Source of the DNA: Paenibacillus sp. FSL K6-1330
GTDB lineage: Bacteria; Bacillota; Bacilli; Paenibacillales; Paenibacillaceae
Direction of reading: 5' to 3'
NCBI RefSeq assembly: GCF_037976825.1
Contig: NZ_CP150269.1
Span: 4,105,501 to 4,169,500, forward strand
DNA length: 64,000 nt
Made by a program: the position numbers and the translations under genes. This document shows positions 45,000 to 52,360 of the stretch, in pieces. The notes beneath the pieces are model-generated. The model saw nothing but the letters and a program-made list of their open reading frames with translations. It made no database searches and was not told the DNA's origin. Each line of letters begins with the position of its first letter. Position 1 is the first letter of the stretch.

Positions 45000-45395
45000 C
45001 TATAACAATTGCTGCGCTATCTCCCAAACATGTCCTGCCGGATCTGTGAAGGCAGCAGTGCGTACCCCCCACGGTCGATCCACTGGACCATTAAGTAGAG
45101 CAACACCTTGTTTATTCAATTCATTACATACTGCATCCACATCTTCCACCCTAATGGTAAACTGGAAACGAGATCCGGATTCTCGGCTTGCAACTGTTCC
45201 AGGATGGATCAGACCGTATGCCTCGGAAATATTCAGGAGGTTAATGCTCATATTTCCGAAATCAAATACTGCAGACACTTCGTCTTCATATGTGGCGGAA
45301 AATCGAAATACTTCTTGATAGAACGCTCTCACCCTTTGCAAATCCTCCACAAACAACGTTATAACATCTACATTCATCGACCCTAATGTCTTCAT
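45000..45395 (-). CDS. VOC (glyoxalase-like) family protein
   Basis: 131 residues: MNVDVITLFVEDLQRVRAFYQEVFRF, then the central FDFGNMSINLLN, and VDRPWGVRTAAFTDPAGHVWEIAQQL at the end. This is a single VOC repeat pair with the typical DPxGHxWE end carrying a potential metal-ligand Glu. The ATG follows AAGGAGTGTACGT. Unknown substrate. Confidence 0.86.
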   Translation of the reverse strand: MKTLGSMNVDVITLFVEDLQRVRAFYQEVFRFSATYEDEVSAVFDFGNMSINLLNISEAYGLIHPGTVASRESGSRFQFTIRVEDVDAVCNELNKQGVALLNGPVDRPWGVRTAAFTDPAGHVWEIAQQLL

Positions 45396-45433
45396 ACGTA
45401 CACTCCTTCAACAATCAGATTAAATGGAAGGTT

Positions 45434-45691
45434 TTACACTATCTGATTTGGACCAGCGTTTCCCGTTAACGTCAGTTGGTATTTGGAAAAATCAACGCCA
45501 TCAGGACCGTGCATGATAAACTCCCGTGTACCGTCCGGCTTCATATCAAACTGCTGAATAGTCATCGTAAAACCTTGTGGCCCCACCACTTCGATAGGTG
45601 TTCCTCTTTCGTCCAAACATCAAACACAAGATCACGTGAAGCATCAAATACGCGGGTGATCACTTTGTTTGTTGCATTTGTTTTGGCTCAT
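45434..45691 (-). pseudogene. Broken SRPBCC (AHSA1-like) gene, N-terminal half only
   Basis: A good ribosome binding site (TTGGAGGGATGGAC) and ATG at 45691 are followed by codons for MSQNKCNKQ; then, in a shifted frame, [27 protein letters not shown], and shifted again [31 protein letters not shown]. These are the N-terminal START-like motifs of AHSA1 proteins (VWTDPEHLxxWWGPxGFT ... MHGPDG). At least two one-base slips occur (near 45648 and 45588) and the C-terminal half is missing, ending in a short unrelated tail before a stop. Non-functional. Confidence 0.7.
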
Positions 45692-45941
45692 GTCCATCCC
45701 TCCAATATGAATGTGACTTGTTGACAACTCCTATTTTCGATCATAGCAAATTAATAATGCATGGATTTCTTTTAGATTGCTCTTTTGAATAACACAATGA
45801 TTACACTCGAAAACGCCCAGTTCCTTTAAATAATTGATTCAATAAAACTGCCCGTTATCTTCAGGTTTGGCTTCTAAGGCCGATTGGAATTAGAGTATCA
45901 TCTGCTCAGTTAGAATATAATTTTTTGTCTATATCCGCTGA

Positions 45942-45968
45942 CAAAAAAAGCCGCGATTTCCGCGACTT
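45942..45968 (-). terminator. Terminator of the DinB gene
   Basis: AAGTCGCGGAAATCGCGGCTT on the minus strand followed by seven T; the same element type as at 5685. It lies 60 bases past the DinB stop. The 45696-46027 gap holds nothing else that I see. Confidence 0.8.
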
Positions 45969-46027
45969 CGTATGTGTATGTGTTCTTGTCTCTTACAAGT
46001 GCCCTGCGACTATTCGGCGCTTCTCAT

Positions 46028-46525
46028 TCACTTGCCTTCCTCATCGGCTGAGGGACCGTAGATGCCCGGCACCGGAATATCAAGCAGCCGCAAATATACC
46101 CCGAGCTGCGCCCGATGGTGAACCATATGGCTTAAACCGAAGGTGCGAAGCGCGACTGCCCGCGGTTGGCGCAGAATGATATGGTCGCCGTTCCGCAAGG
46201 TCCATTCCTCTGCGAGCGCTTTCTCATCGCATTCGGCTAACAGCTGTTCAAGCTTGATAACGTTCGCGTCAAATTCCTCCAGCATGTCTTCGCGTCTTTC
46301 TAAAGCTTCCCGCCGAAGCGGCACGGTTGAAAGATCGAATTCCGGGTAAAGAAAAATCGCGACTTGCCAGTTCAGCAAGTTGATCAGGTGCGTGGCGAGC
46401 CCGCCTAACGTCATGGATTTGACGTGCGGTTTCCACGTCATATGCTCCTCGGGTAAGCACTCCAGGATGCGGCGCGTATGGGCCAATTCTTGCAGAGCGT
46501 CTCCGATGATCAGTTGTTTCACCAT
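46028..46525 (-). CDS. DinB-superfamily protein
   Basis: 165 residues of the DinB four-helix bundle: RRILECLPEEHMTWKPHVKSMTLGGLATHLINLLNW (first metal His near 46) and LRTFGLSHMVHHRAQLGVYLRLLDIPVPGIYGPSADE at the end (HxxHHR, two more ligands). The IPVPGIYGPSADE end is usual in this family. Metal-dependent transferase or hydrolase roles are proposed for relatives. The ATG follows GGGAGGAGTGGGAATTT. Confidence 0.87.
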   Translation of the reverse strand: MVKQLIIGDALQELAHTRRILECLPEEHMTWKPHVKSMTLGGLATHLINLLNWQVAIFLYPEFDLSTVPLRREALERREDMLEEFDANVIKLEQLLAECDEKALAEEWTLRNGDHIILRQPRAVALRTFGLSHMVHHRAQLGVYLRLLDIPVPGIYGPSADEEGK

Positions 46526-46758
46526 AAATTCCCACTCCTCCCTAATATGGTTAGCATACTATAAATCCGATCGAGTGAAAAGGCTTGTCTCGGTCGTTCG
46601 GCATCCGATAACGGACTACATCTCCAGAACATATATCCCTCCTCTGCATTCGAGGACTCAGTAATCCCCGTCATCGGCCGCTGGCCCAGGAGCAGACGGC
46701 TGATCGCATCCGCATTATAGCCGAAGCCGTGCCAGCTACTACTATTATCAGTATGATA

Positions 46759-46989
46759 TCAGTCTTTATCTTCGTATTCAGCCCTTAAGTACGTTAAAAT
46801 CTCCAAGGTACTCGGTTTTTCTTCAATGCCTTCGTTTTGAAGCATTTTTACGTATAACTTCCTTGCTTCGGCTAGTGTACATCCTGTTTTCTCTTGCACA
46901 TATTTACAGACATGGAGCACATCGTTCTTTTGTAAATAATCCAAAACCTCAGCAGAATCAACCGTTTCGCCATTTATTTCATAATACAT
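46759..46989 (-). CDS. Small acidic protein, 76 residues, unknown
   Basis: MYYEINGETVDSAEVLDYLQ... followed by VQEKTGCTLAEARKLYVKML and an acidic tail. The segment TGCTLAEARKLYVKML resembles the C-terminal fold of ribosomal protein L7/L12 and related two-helix domains (TGLGLKEAK...), but only loosely. It has AAGGGG 9 bases before the ATG. It is read in the same direction as TerC and is probably a separate small gene. Confidence 0.55.
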   Translation of the reverse strand: MYYEINGETVDSAEVLDYLQKNDVLHVCKYVQEKTGCTLAEARKLYVKMLQNEGIEEKPSTLEILTYLRAEYEDKD

Positions 46990-47049
46990 ATATCAAGAAC
47001 CCCTTGGTCTGTCTTTATTTGTTATCAATGAATCCTATTCAATCTGATG

Positions 47050-47082
47050 CAAAATGGCCCTCCGATACGGAAAGGCCATCTG
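47050..47082 (-). terminator. Terminator of the TerC gene
   Basis: ATGGCC(T)T and (A/G)GGCCAT (47054-47079) form a hairpin on the minus strand followed by TTTTGC. Confidence 0.6.
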
Positions 47083-47106
47083 CCTGCAATGAAGGAAAGC
47101 ACGGAA

Positions 47107-47883
47107 CTAGAGTTGACCGGTTTGTGACTGTTTATTTTTAGCAGGAGCAAACCAACCGAGAAGAGCTATCGCCACCAAGACACCATAGAAAATAATGGTC
47201 CAGACTGTGCTATGTGGGAAATCATGATTTAACACCCCGATATCCTCATGGGCCAAAGTAATCACAGCGAGCTTGACACCGACCCATGCCACGATGGCAT
47301 AAGCCGTGGTCTCCAGTGCTGGCCGCTGCGCAAGCAGCTTTACAAACCATGTGGCAGCAAATTTGATCAGAACGAGCCCGGCGATTCCGCCAAGCACGAC
47401 AACCAAGAATTGTCCTCCGTCCATACCGCCGAAATCCGGAAGCGGGGAATCTGGGAGACCCAGTGCCAAAGCCACTGCAGCAAGAATGGAATCAATTGCA
47501 AAGGCGAGATCTGCAATAGCAATTTTGCTTACCGTTGGCCAGAAGCCTTTACCGGCAGCATCTTTCTTTACGTCCTCGCGAATATTCTTGTTTTCCTTTC
47601 CGAAACGCGCTTTGATGATGTGCTTTAACCCGAGGTATAGAAGATAAGCAGCTCCGATCGCCTGTATTTGCCAGACATTCGCAATAAACGATATTGCAAA
47701 CAGAGCAGCGAAGCGAAAAACAAAAGCCATAATGATCCCATAATTAATAGCCTTCTTCTTCTGGTCCTCCGGTAAGTGCTTCGCGATCACTGCCAGTACA
47801 AGGGCATTATCCGCCGATAGTAAACCTTCCAATCCAATTAGAATTAGTAATGCCCAAGCATACTCCAACCAAAGTGATTCCAA
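47107..47883 (-). CDS. TerC-family integral membrane protein
   Basis: 258 residues with about 7-8 hydrophobic segments and TerC motifs: LEGLLSADNALVLAVIAKHLP (acidic Asp in helix 1) and IADLAFAIDSILAAVAL (helix with conserved Asp). TerC/YceF-type proteins export Mn2+ or act in metallation of exported proteins. The TTG start at 47883 lies 8 bases after GGGGAG. A strong inverted repeat (47921-47970) lies in the 5' leader; I could not fit it to the yybP-ykoY manganese riboswitch. Confidence 0.9.
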   Translation of the reverse strand: MESLWLEYAWALLILIGLEGLLSADNALVLAVIAKHLPEDQKKKAINYGIIMAFVFRFAALFAISFIANVWQIQAIGAAYLLYLGLKHIIKARFGKENKNIREDVKKDAAGKGFWPTVSKIAIADLAFAIDSILAAVALALGLPDSPLPDFGGMDGGQFLVVVLGGIAGLVLIKFAATWFVKLLAQRPALETTAYAIVAWVGVKLAVITLAHEDIGVLNHDFPHSTVWTIIFYGVLVAIALLGWFAPAKNKQSQTGQL

Positions 47884-47920
47884 CAGTACTTCTCCCCTCT
47901 TAACTGAGAAATTTTATGGT

Positions 47921-47970
47921 TAAACCTCTGACCAAAACAACTAAGCTCCAGTTAAAGCAGCAGAGGTTTA
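47921..47970 (-). promoter_or_regulatory. Leader hairpin upstream of TerC
   Basis: TAAACCTCTG and CAGAGGTTTA form a 10-bp perfect stem enclosing a 30-base loop, 38-87 bp upstream of the TerC start. No terminating T-run follows on the minus strand. Confidence 0.45.
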
Positions 47971-47983
47971 TTCCAGTTTTGAT

Positions 47984-48522
47984 TGTGCCATGACTCCCTT
48001 TCGTTATTACGTTGTCAAGTAACGTCTCGTTTCATTCATTTATGGCACAACTTTTTAATCTACTCTCTACAAAGCGACTTCTCGATCAGAAATCAAAAAC
48101 CCCCTTTTCCAAGGGGATTTCCTTATGTACTCTTATTTCCGCCAAAAAAGTTGAACAGTCTGCCTTATCTACAATTAAACTCGATCATTTTCTCAAGTAA
48201 TGAGAAATCAACCGGACTTTCCTACCGGATACGTATCAATTCTTAAGATTGGAGAGCCGCCTTCCCATCTATCAATATTCCATCCAAATCCCAAACGATC
48301 TTACAGAGTCCGCTATCAAAAAAATCCACAACCAGGTCACAGGGAAATTCCAACATCCCTAGAAGGTTGCGGAGGGGAGTAAGCTCCGGTATGGATTTCT
48401 TCTCCATATTAGGTTACCGGCACATATCCAGAATTAGAGTCTCATCTATATGTGCATGTTCTGACCTTTTCTTACATACCTATGAGAAAATACTCATGTT
48501 TTCAGGCGAAAGAAGGGATATC
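47984..48522. other. Intergenic region, about 540 bp
   Basis: No gene is evident. It holds a small inverted repeat CCCCTTTTCCAAGGGG (about 48101-48116), which would be a terminator for minus-strand transcription (TTTTTG after it). A minus-strand frame near 48240-48305 encodes DFFDSGLCKIVWDLDGILID, loosely like the first motif of HAD phosphatases, and could be a remnant. Confidence 0.4.
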
Positions 48523-48930
48523 ATGAAGACAAGATGGGGCATGGCTTTTCTGTTACTCTTTATGATCGCGGCTGTGATTTTGTACCGGCAGGTTCACGAT
48601 CGACCCAAAGTAGAAGATCTTTATACCGATGGGCAGCTTCGCATGGAAATACAAACCGTTCACTCTGTTGCAGAACCCATGAAGGAGACGTCCTTTCAGG
48701 TTTTCATTACCGAGCTGCCTGAGAAGCCCGTTGTTAACGCCGATATCAAACTCAACCTCAAGATGCCAGATATGTTTTGTGGTGTGTTCCCCGCCGTAAT
48801 TGTCGAATCAAAGCCGGGTGTATACAGTGCAACGGCCGTACCTGTTATGCAAGGACTTTGGCAGGCGGAAGCGGTCCTTCGTTGGGAGAATGAATATGTC
48901 ACGGTGAAGACGTTGTTCAAAGTTCGCTAG
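48523..48930 (+). CDS. FixH-family membrane-anchored protein
   Basis: 135 residues. N-terminal membrane segment (WGMAFLLLFMIAAVILY, 6-22), then an extracytoplasmic FixH/YtkA-like beta domain with KMPDMFCGVFPAVIVESKPGVYSATAVPVMQGLWQAEAVLRW. FixH-type proteins are linked to cbb3-oxidase assembly or copper handling in some organisms. The ATG at 48523 follows AGAAGGGATATC. Its 3' end converges on the TauE/SafE protein (6 bp gap), a protein family often found in the same copper or cytochrome-oxidase context; no oxidase genes are present here. Confidence 0.78.
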   Translation: MKTRWGMAFLLLFMIAAVILYRQVHDRPKVEDLYTDGQLRMEIQTVHSVAEPMKETSFQVFITELPEKPVVNADIKLNLKMPDMFCGVFPAVIVESKPGVYSATAVPVMQGLWQAEAVLRWENEYVTVKTLFKVR

Positions 48931-48936
48931 TCCTGC

Positions 48937-49623
48937 TTACCATAACCATGGGTGAATTCCCGGAATCCATCCGTTGACGCTAAGTCCTTTTAAAATAGAC
49001 AGCACTCCCATTAAAAAGGCCAGAAATCCGCCGAATTTACGCATTCCTCTACGCCACTTTTTCGTTAAACTGCCGGCAGACAGCCCCGTTAGGAGCAGAA
49101 TGGGAAAAGTCGAAAGTCCAAACACCAGCATGATCAAGAGGCCTTCCAGACTAGAACCGGATGCCGCTGCATTCATCTGCATCGCATAGGTCAAGCCGCA
49201 TGGAAGAAAACCGAGCAAAAGGCCGGTTAAAAATGTCGCTACCAACTCATACCGCTGACCAAGCCGTTCCAATTTCAGGTGAAAAAAAGAGTGTCTCGGC
49301 AGATGAGCGTTATAAATGGGCAATGTGTACCGCCGAAAAGTCCACAGCAGAATGAGCAGTCCGCCAATGATGCTGGCCGCTCCTTGGAAACCTACAAAGC
49401 TGCCAGCCACATCCAGGAAAGAGCCCACCATCCCCATAAAACCTCCGATCACTGTGTACGTTGTCACTCTGCCAGCGTTGTAGGCTAACACAGAAGCAAG
49501 CGGAGAACTGCTGGTTCGAAGGGCCAGAGACGAAACAATCCCTCCGCACATAATCAGACAATGCGGCGCCCCCATCAAGCCAGTCAGTGCTACTAACAGC
49601 AATCCGCTCCCCGTCAAGGCCAT
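48937..49623 (-). CDS. TauE/SafE (DsbD/UreH-like) membrane protein
   Basis: 228 residues, about 6 hydrophobic segments, with GLMGAPHCLIMCGGIVSSLAL at the N-terminus (paired Cys) and FLPCGLTYAMQMNAAASGSSLEGLLIMLVFGLSTFPILLLTGLSAG, as in the CcoS/SafE-type HCLxMCGG family. These proteins act in copper or cytochrome maturation or as heavy-metal exporters. It starts at 49623, with a GGGGTG about 8 bases upstream, overlapping the end of a small frame at 49614-49796. A longer frame upstream has no good start. Converges with the FixH gene. Confidence 0.8.
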   Translation of the reverse strand: MALTGSGLLLVALTGLMGAPHCLIMCGGIVSSLALRTSSSPLASVLAYNAGRVTTYTVIGGFMGMVGSFLDVAGSFVGFQGAASIIGGLLILLWTFRRYTLPIYNAHLPRHSFFHLKLERLGQRYELVATFLTGLLLGFLPCGLTYAMQMNAAASGSSLEGLLIMLVFGLSTFPILLLTGLSAGSLTKKWRRGMRKFGGFLAFLMGVLSILKGLSVNGWIPGIHPWLW

Positions 49624-49796
49624 GCTCTTACACCCCGCTGTACCCATAACTGGGGGCCAAGCGAATGACCGACAACCAGCAAAGAACTGACTTCCATACC
49701 GGTTGTAATCTCTGCTTTTGGCTTCAAATCCTGTCCGAGCCTTCCTCCATCTATTTTCGGTTTCCCCCACATACGTAATATCGTTCCAAGAAGCAT
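49614..49796 (-). CDS. Possible small protein, 60 residues, unknown
   Basis: Starts MLLGTILRMWGKPKIDGG and ends ...GVRAWP; its stop overlaps the ATG of the TauE/SafE gene (ATGGCCTTGA), and GGGGGATGGA lies before its own ATG. The arrangement is that of a translationally coupled leader gene, but the composition is unremarkable and I do not recognise it. It could equally be a remnant. Confidence 0.35.
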   Translation of the reverse strand: MLLGTILRMWGKPKIDGGRLGQDLKPKAEITTGMEVSSLLVVGHSLGPQLWVQRGVRAWP

Positions 49797-50010
49797 TCCA
49801 TCCCCCTTCCCGGCCACATTTTATATGCCGTTCTTCATAGGTTTGCCACATCCATTCATTGTATGAAGGTGCGCAAATATTAAGAATAGCTATGAGGCTG
49901 CGTGATTATGGGGTTGGAGAAATTAGAGCTAGGTTTTCTACTAATATATTGATAGGTTACAAATTATGGTATATGCTATAAGCACTACAACTGAAGAGGT
50001 GCATATCCTA

Positions 50011-50550
50011 ATGAAAAAGACTTTTGTATTACTTTTGATGCTGGCATTGTTCATTCCGTCACAGGCTTTTGCAGCATCCGTTTCTACGTCTGAGATTCAT
50101 AAACTGTACTTTAAGGACTATAACGCACAGGTGAAAAAAGTGAAGGCTGCCCAAAAAGCGTACAAGCACCCTGTGTGCGTGAATGTGACCTCGCTAACCA
50201 CTCAATTCAAACAACTTTCTACTGAATATAACAGCCTTAAGAAGGCTAAAGCCAGTAAAGAAGCGTTGAGCCAAGCGAAAATGTCACTTGATAAGGCAAA
50301 AAAAAGTCTCAGCGAAGCAAAGAAAACTTGTAGCAAGCAGACATCCGACATGAAAAAAAGAAGCAACGTCATGCTAAAGAAATTGAACAAATACAAATCC
50401 GACAGCATTCAAGAGATCAAGTCTTATATGCAAGGCAAAAGTAAAATGTCTTCGGAAGAGTTCAGCAAGTACATATCTGGAATGAACACTTATATCAATA
50501 CCAGCATCGAAGAAATTTTAGTTTTCCTTGGGGCACCAGCGGCAGGTTGA
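50011..50550 (+). CDS. Secreted Lys/Ser-rich coiled-coil protein
   Basis: 179 residues. Signal peptide MKKTFVLLLMLALFIPSQAFAAS, followed by a strongly helical body with heptad-like repeats (LTTQFKQLSTEYNSLKKAKASKEALSQAKMSLDKAKKSLSEAKKTCSKQTSDMKKRSNVMLKKLNKY), two Cys residues (near 57 and 110) and a nonpolar end. Function unknown; likely an envelope-associated or released protein. The ATG follows GAAGAGGTGCATATCCTA. Its stop codon lies inside the stem of the terminator. Confidence 0.78.
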   Translation: MKKTFVLLLMLALFIPSQAFAASVSTSEIHKLYFKDYNAQVKKVKAAQKAYKHPVCVNVTSLTTQFKQLSTEYNSLKKAKASKEALSQAKMSLDKAKKSLSEAKKTCSKQTSDMKKRSNVMLKKLNKYKSDSIQEIKSYMQGKSKMSSEEFSKYISGMNTYINTSIEEILVFLGAPAAG

Positions 50551-50569
50551 ATCCTGTCGCTTTTTTTAT
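50539..50569 (+). terminator. Terminator overlapping the gene end
   Basis: GCGGCAGG and CCTGTCGC pair around TTGAAT and are followed by seven T; the TGA stop of the secreted coiled-coil gene is in the loop. Confidence 0.85.
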
Positions 50570-50637
50570 TGCAAACTTATTGAGTTCAAGCCAAACGCTA
50601 GTCCCACATCGCATACCCTTATATGCCACACCACTCA

Positions 50638-51270
50638 TTACTTCATGCTTTCAACTGAATGTGGTCCGAATACCGGGGCTAATTTAGATGCAGACAATTG
50701 CTCACTTAAACCGAAATATTCACAAAAATTCATAATCATCGGATTCCATTTCGAAGGATCAATATAATTTGATTGGCCATCTATAAGAAGATTTTCCTCG
50801 ATATGAACCTTTTCAATATGCACTTCGATGGCAACAAGTGAACTTGGTTCTTCAAAAGGATGGAGCTTTACAAACCTCGCTTCCAGATGGACGGGGCATT
50901 CTTTCACACGCGGCGCTTGAACAAGCTGGGACGGAAGTTGATTTAACCCTGCGACACCAAATTTATTCGCCTCGAACTTATATCCCCTCTCTGCTTTCGA
51001 CTCAGGGACTGGGTTGCGACCTGTCAACAGGGTCAGACGATCAACTGCGGGAATCAAGTCAATCGACGGGAGATTAAGCACACACTCACCTTCACGGATC
51101 ATATTTTGCACAGTCTGAGACTTGCTGCTCATTCCAAGCATACATGATTGATTGAGCCACCAGGCAGAGGACATCGGAGCCAGGTTGGGGGTGCCGTCTT
51201 CGTTGATCGTACTTATCAACACGACCGAAGTCCCGAAATAGTGGATTTTGGGGTTGATTACTTTATGCAT
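50638..51270 (-). CDS. Flavin reductase-like (split-barrel) protein
   Basis: 210 residues of the flavin-reductase/FMN-binding fold: KVINPKIHYFGTSVVLISTINEDGTPNLAPMSSAWWLNQSCMLGMSSKSQTVQNMIREGECVLNLPS and RGYKFEANKFGVAGLNQLPSQLVQAPRVKECPVHLEARF. They reduce FMN or act as single-component oxidoreductases. The start is taken at the ATG at 51270 (12 bases after GGAGATGG); the in-frame Met at 51282 overlaps the ribosome binding site. Stand-alone gene. Confidence 0.86.
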   Translation of the reverse strand: MHKVINPKIHYFGTSVVLISTINEDGTPNLAPMSSAWWLNQSCMLGMSSKSQTVQNMIREGECVLNLPSIDLIPAVDRLTLLTGRNPVPESKAERGYKFEANKFGVAGLNQLPSQLVQAPRVKECPVHLEARFVKLHPFEEPSSLVAIEVHIEKVHIEENLLIDGQSNYIDPSKWNPMIMNFCEYFGLSEQLSASKLAPVFGPHSVESMK

Positions 51271-51378
51271 AACAAATTCCATCTCCTCGTCATGATTTTT
51301 AAGTAATGTATCACAAGCTCCTTGTTGGAGGATAGGGATATGGAATAAGACCGCAAGATATAAAAGTGGGTGATGATT

Positions 51379-51408
51379 GAAAACAGCCGACCATTAGGCC
51401 GGCTGTTA
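51379..51408 (-). terminator. Terminator of bdbC
   Basis: AACAGCCGGCCTAATGGTCGGCTGTT on the minus strand followed by TTC; stem of 8 bp directly after the bdbC stop. Confidence 0.75.
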
Positions 51409-51423
51409 CTTGTCATTTACTTA

Positions 51424-51849
51424 TCACTCGCTTGTTTGTTGCTTCTGCGAGCGCAGGGCCATCAATAGAGCTACAGCGATGAGCACGAACGCGGCAAATG
51501 CCAGCATCGGAATCGTCAACCAGCCGAACCAATTCAAGTAGTCATTCAAGCAGGAGACCGGCCCGCATGCAGCAATACCCGACTCTTTGGGGAGCTTTTG
51601 AATAATACTATGATATGTAGATATGCCTCCGCCAATGATAACCAGGGGCAGGATATATGGGACGATGTGTGTCTTTTGCCGATATGCTGCGATTCCCAAA
51701 ACAATGACTAATGGATACATGAAGATCCGTTGATACCAACATAAGACGCATGGCGTAAAATGCCATACTTCACTAAGAAACAAACTTCCGCTAGTTGCTA
51801 CAGCTGATACAGTCCATGCAAAAAATAACCAAACTCCTGTTTTATTCAT
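51424..51849 (-). CDS. bdbC: Disulfide oxidoreductase BdbC/DsbB-like
   Basis: 141 residues, four hydrophobic segments, with the first Cys pair in FTPCVLCWYQRIFMYPL (CxxC, near 34-37) and the second in SGIAACGPVSCLNDYLNWFG (near 97-103). BdbC passes electrons from the DsbA-like BdbD to quinone, forming disulfides in exported proteins. No bdbD gene is beside it; thioredoxin is about 2.2 kb away. The ATG is preceded by AGAAGGGAAG, at an 11-13 base distance. Confidence 0.9.
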   Translation of the reverse strand: MNKTGVWLFFAWTVSAVATSGSLFLSEVWHFTPCVLCWYQRIFMYPLVIVLGIAAYRQKTHIVPYILPLVIIGGGISTYHSIIQKLPKESGIAACGPVSCLNDYLNWFGWLTIPMLAFAAFVLIAVALLMALRSQKQQTSE

Positions 51850-51984
51850 TTTTCAAGCTACTTCCCTTCTATTCCATTCTTGTTCCAGCAGCCTTACGAC
51901 TCGGTAGTATTACATGATTTTCTCATTTTCTCTTAATTATCTATATATGAAAATGGCTCATTCGGGCTATATGTGATCATGAGT

Positions 51985-52020
51985 CAAAAAAAGACTGCCG
52001 GTCATATTGACCGTCAGCCT
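51985..52020 (-). terminator. Terminator after the DinB remnant
   Basis: GACTGCCGGTCATATTGACCGTCAGCC hairpin on the minus strand (GGCTGACGGTC...GACCGGCAGTC) followed by seven T. Confidence 0.75.
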
Positions 52021-52055
52021 TCTTAAGATTTTCATTTTCCATCAATACAATACAA

Positions 52056-52247
52056 TCATCCAGGCATTGGGGTTCCCTGATTCCAAAAAGCCAATAGTCT
52101 GTCATGATTGACACGTGGCCAGCTGGCGCAGCATGTTCGTAATATTGCCTCGGTGGTAGGTGCCATGGGAAGTTCTTTGATTCTTCCCAGGATTGTTTGG
52201 TTGGCCCATGTGTAGTAGTTATACTTTTCTACTGATTGATTCGTCAT
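52056..52247 (-). pseudogene. Collapsed DinB gene: N- and C-termini joined
   Basis: Starts MTNQSVEKYNYYTWANQTILGRIKELP, the N-terminal helix of DinB proteins, then switches to TYHRGNITNMLRQLGHVSIMTDYW in another frame, the C-terminal HxxxN helix with the metal His. The middle (about 80 residues) is absent and there is a further slip at about 52110 (TGGCC). The terminator lies a few dozen bases beyond. An internal deletion has left both ends; function is lost. Confidence 0.7.
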
Positions 52248-52360
52248 TCGTTCCATCAAGTCACGGATAGTTATTGTTCCGAATGCTGCCGAGCCAGCTT
52301 GCTACTAGGCTCCCTTAACATTTCAGCTCTGTTTTGCCCATTTTCAAAAAAAACATTGCT

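Noticed and set aside
46560..46758. Short protein-like frame YNADAISRLLLGQRPM on the minus strand
   Set aside because: No start signal, no family resemblance; left as noncoding.
47884..48010. yybP-ykoY manganese riboswitch before TerC
   Set aside because: The conserved AAAGGGGAGUAG and GACCUUUGC segments are not present; only a simple stem is seen.
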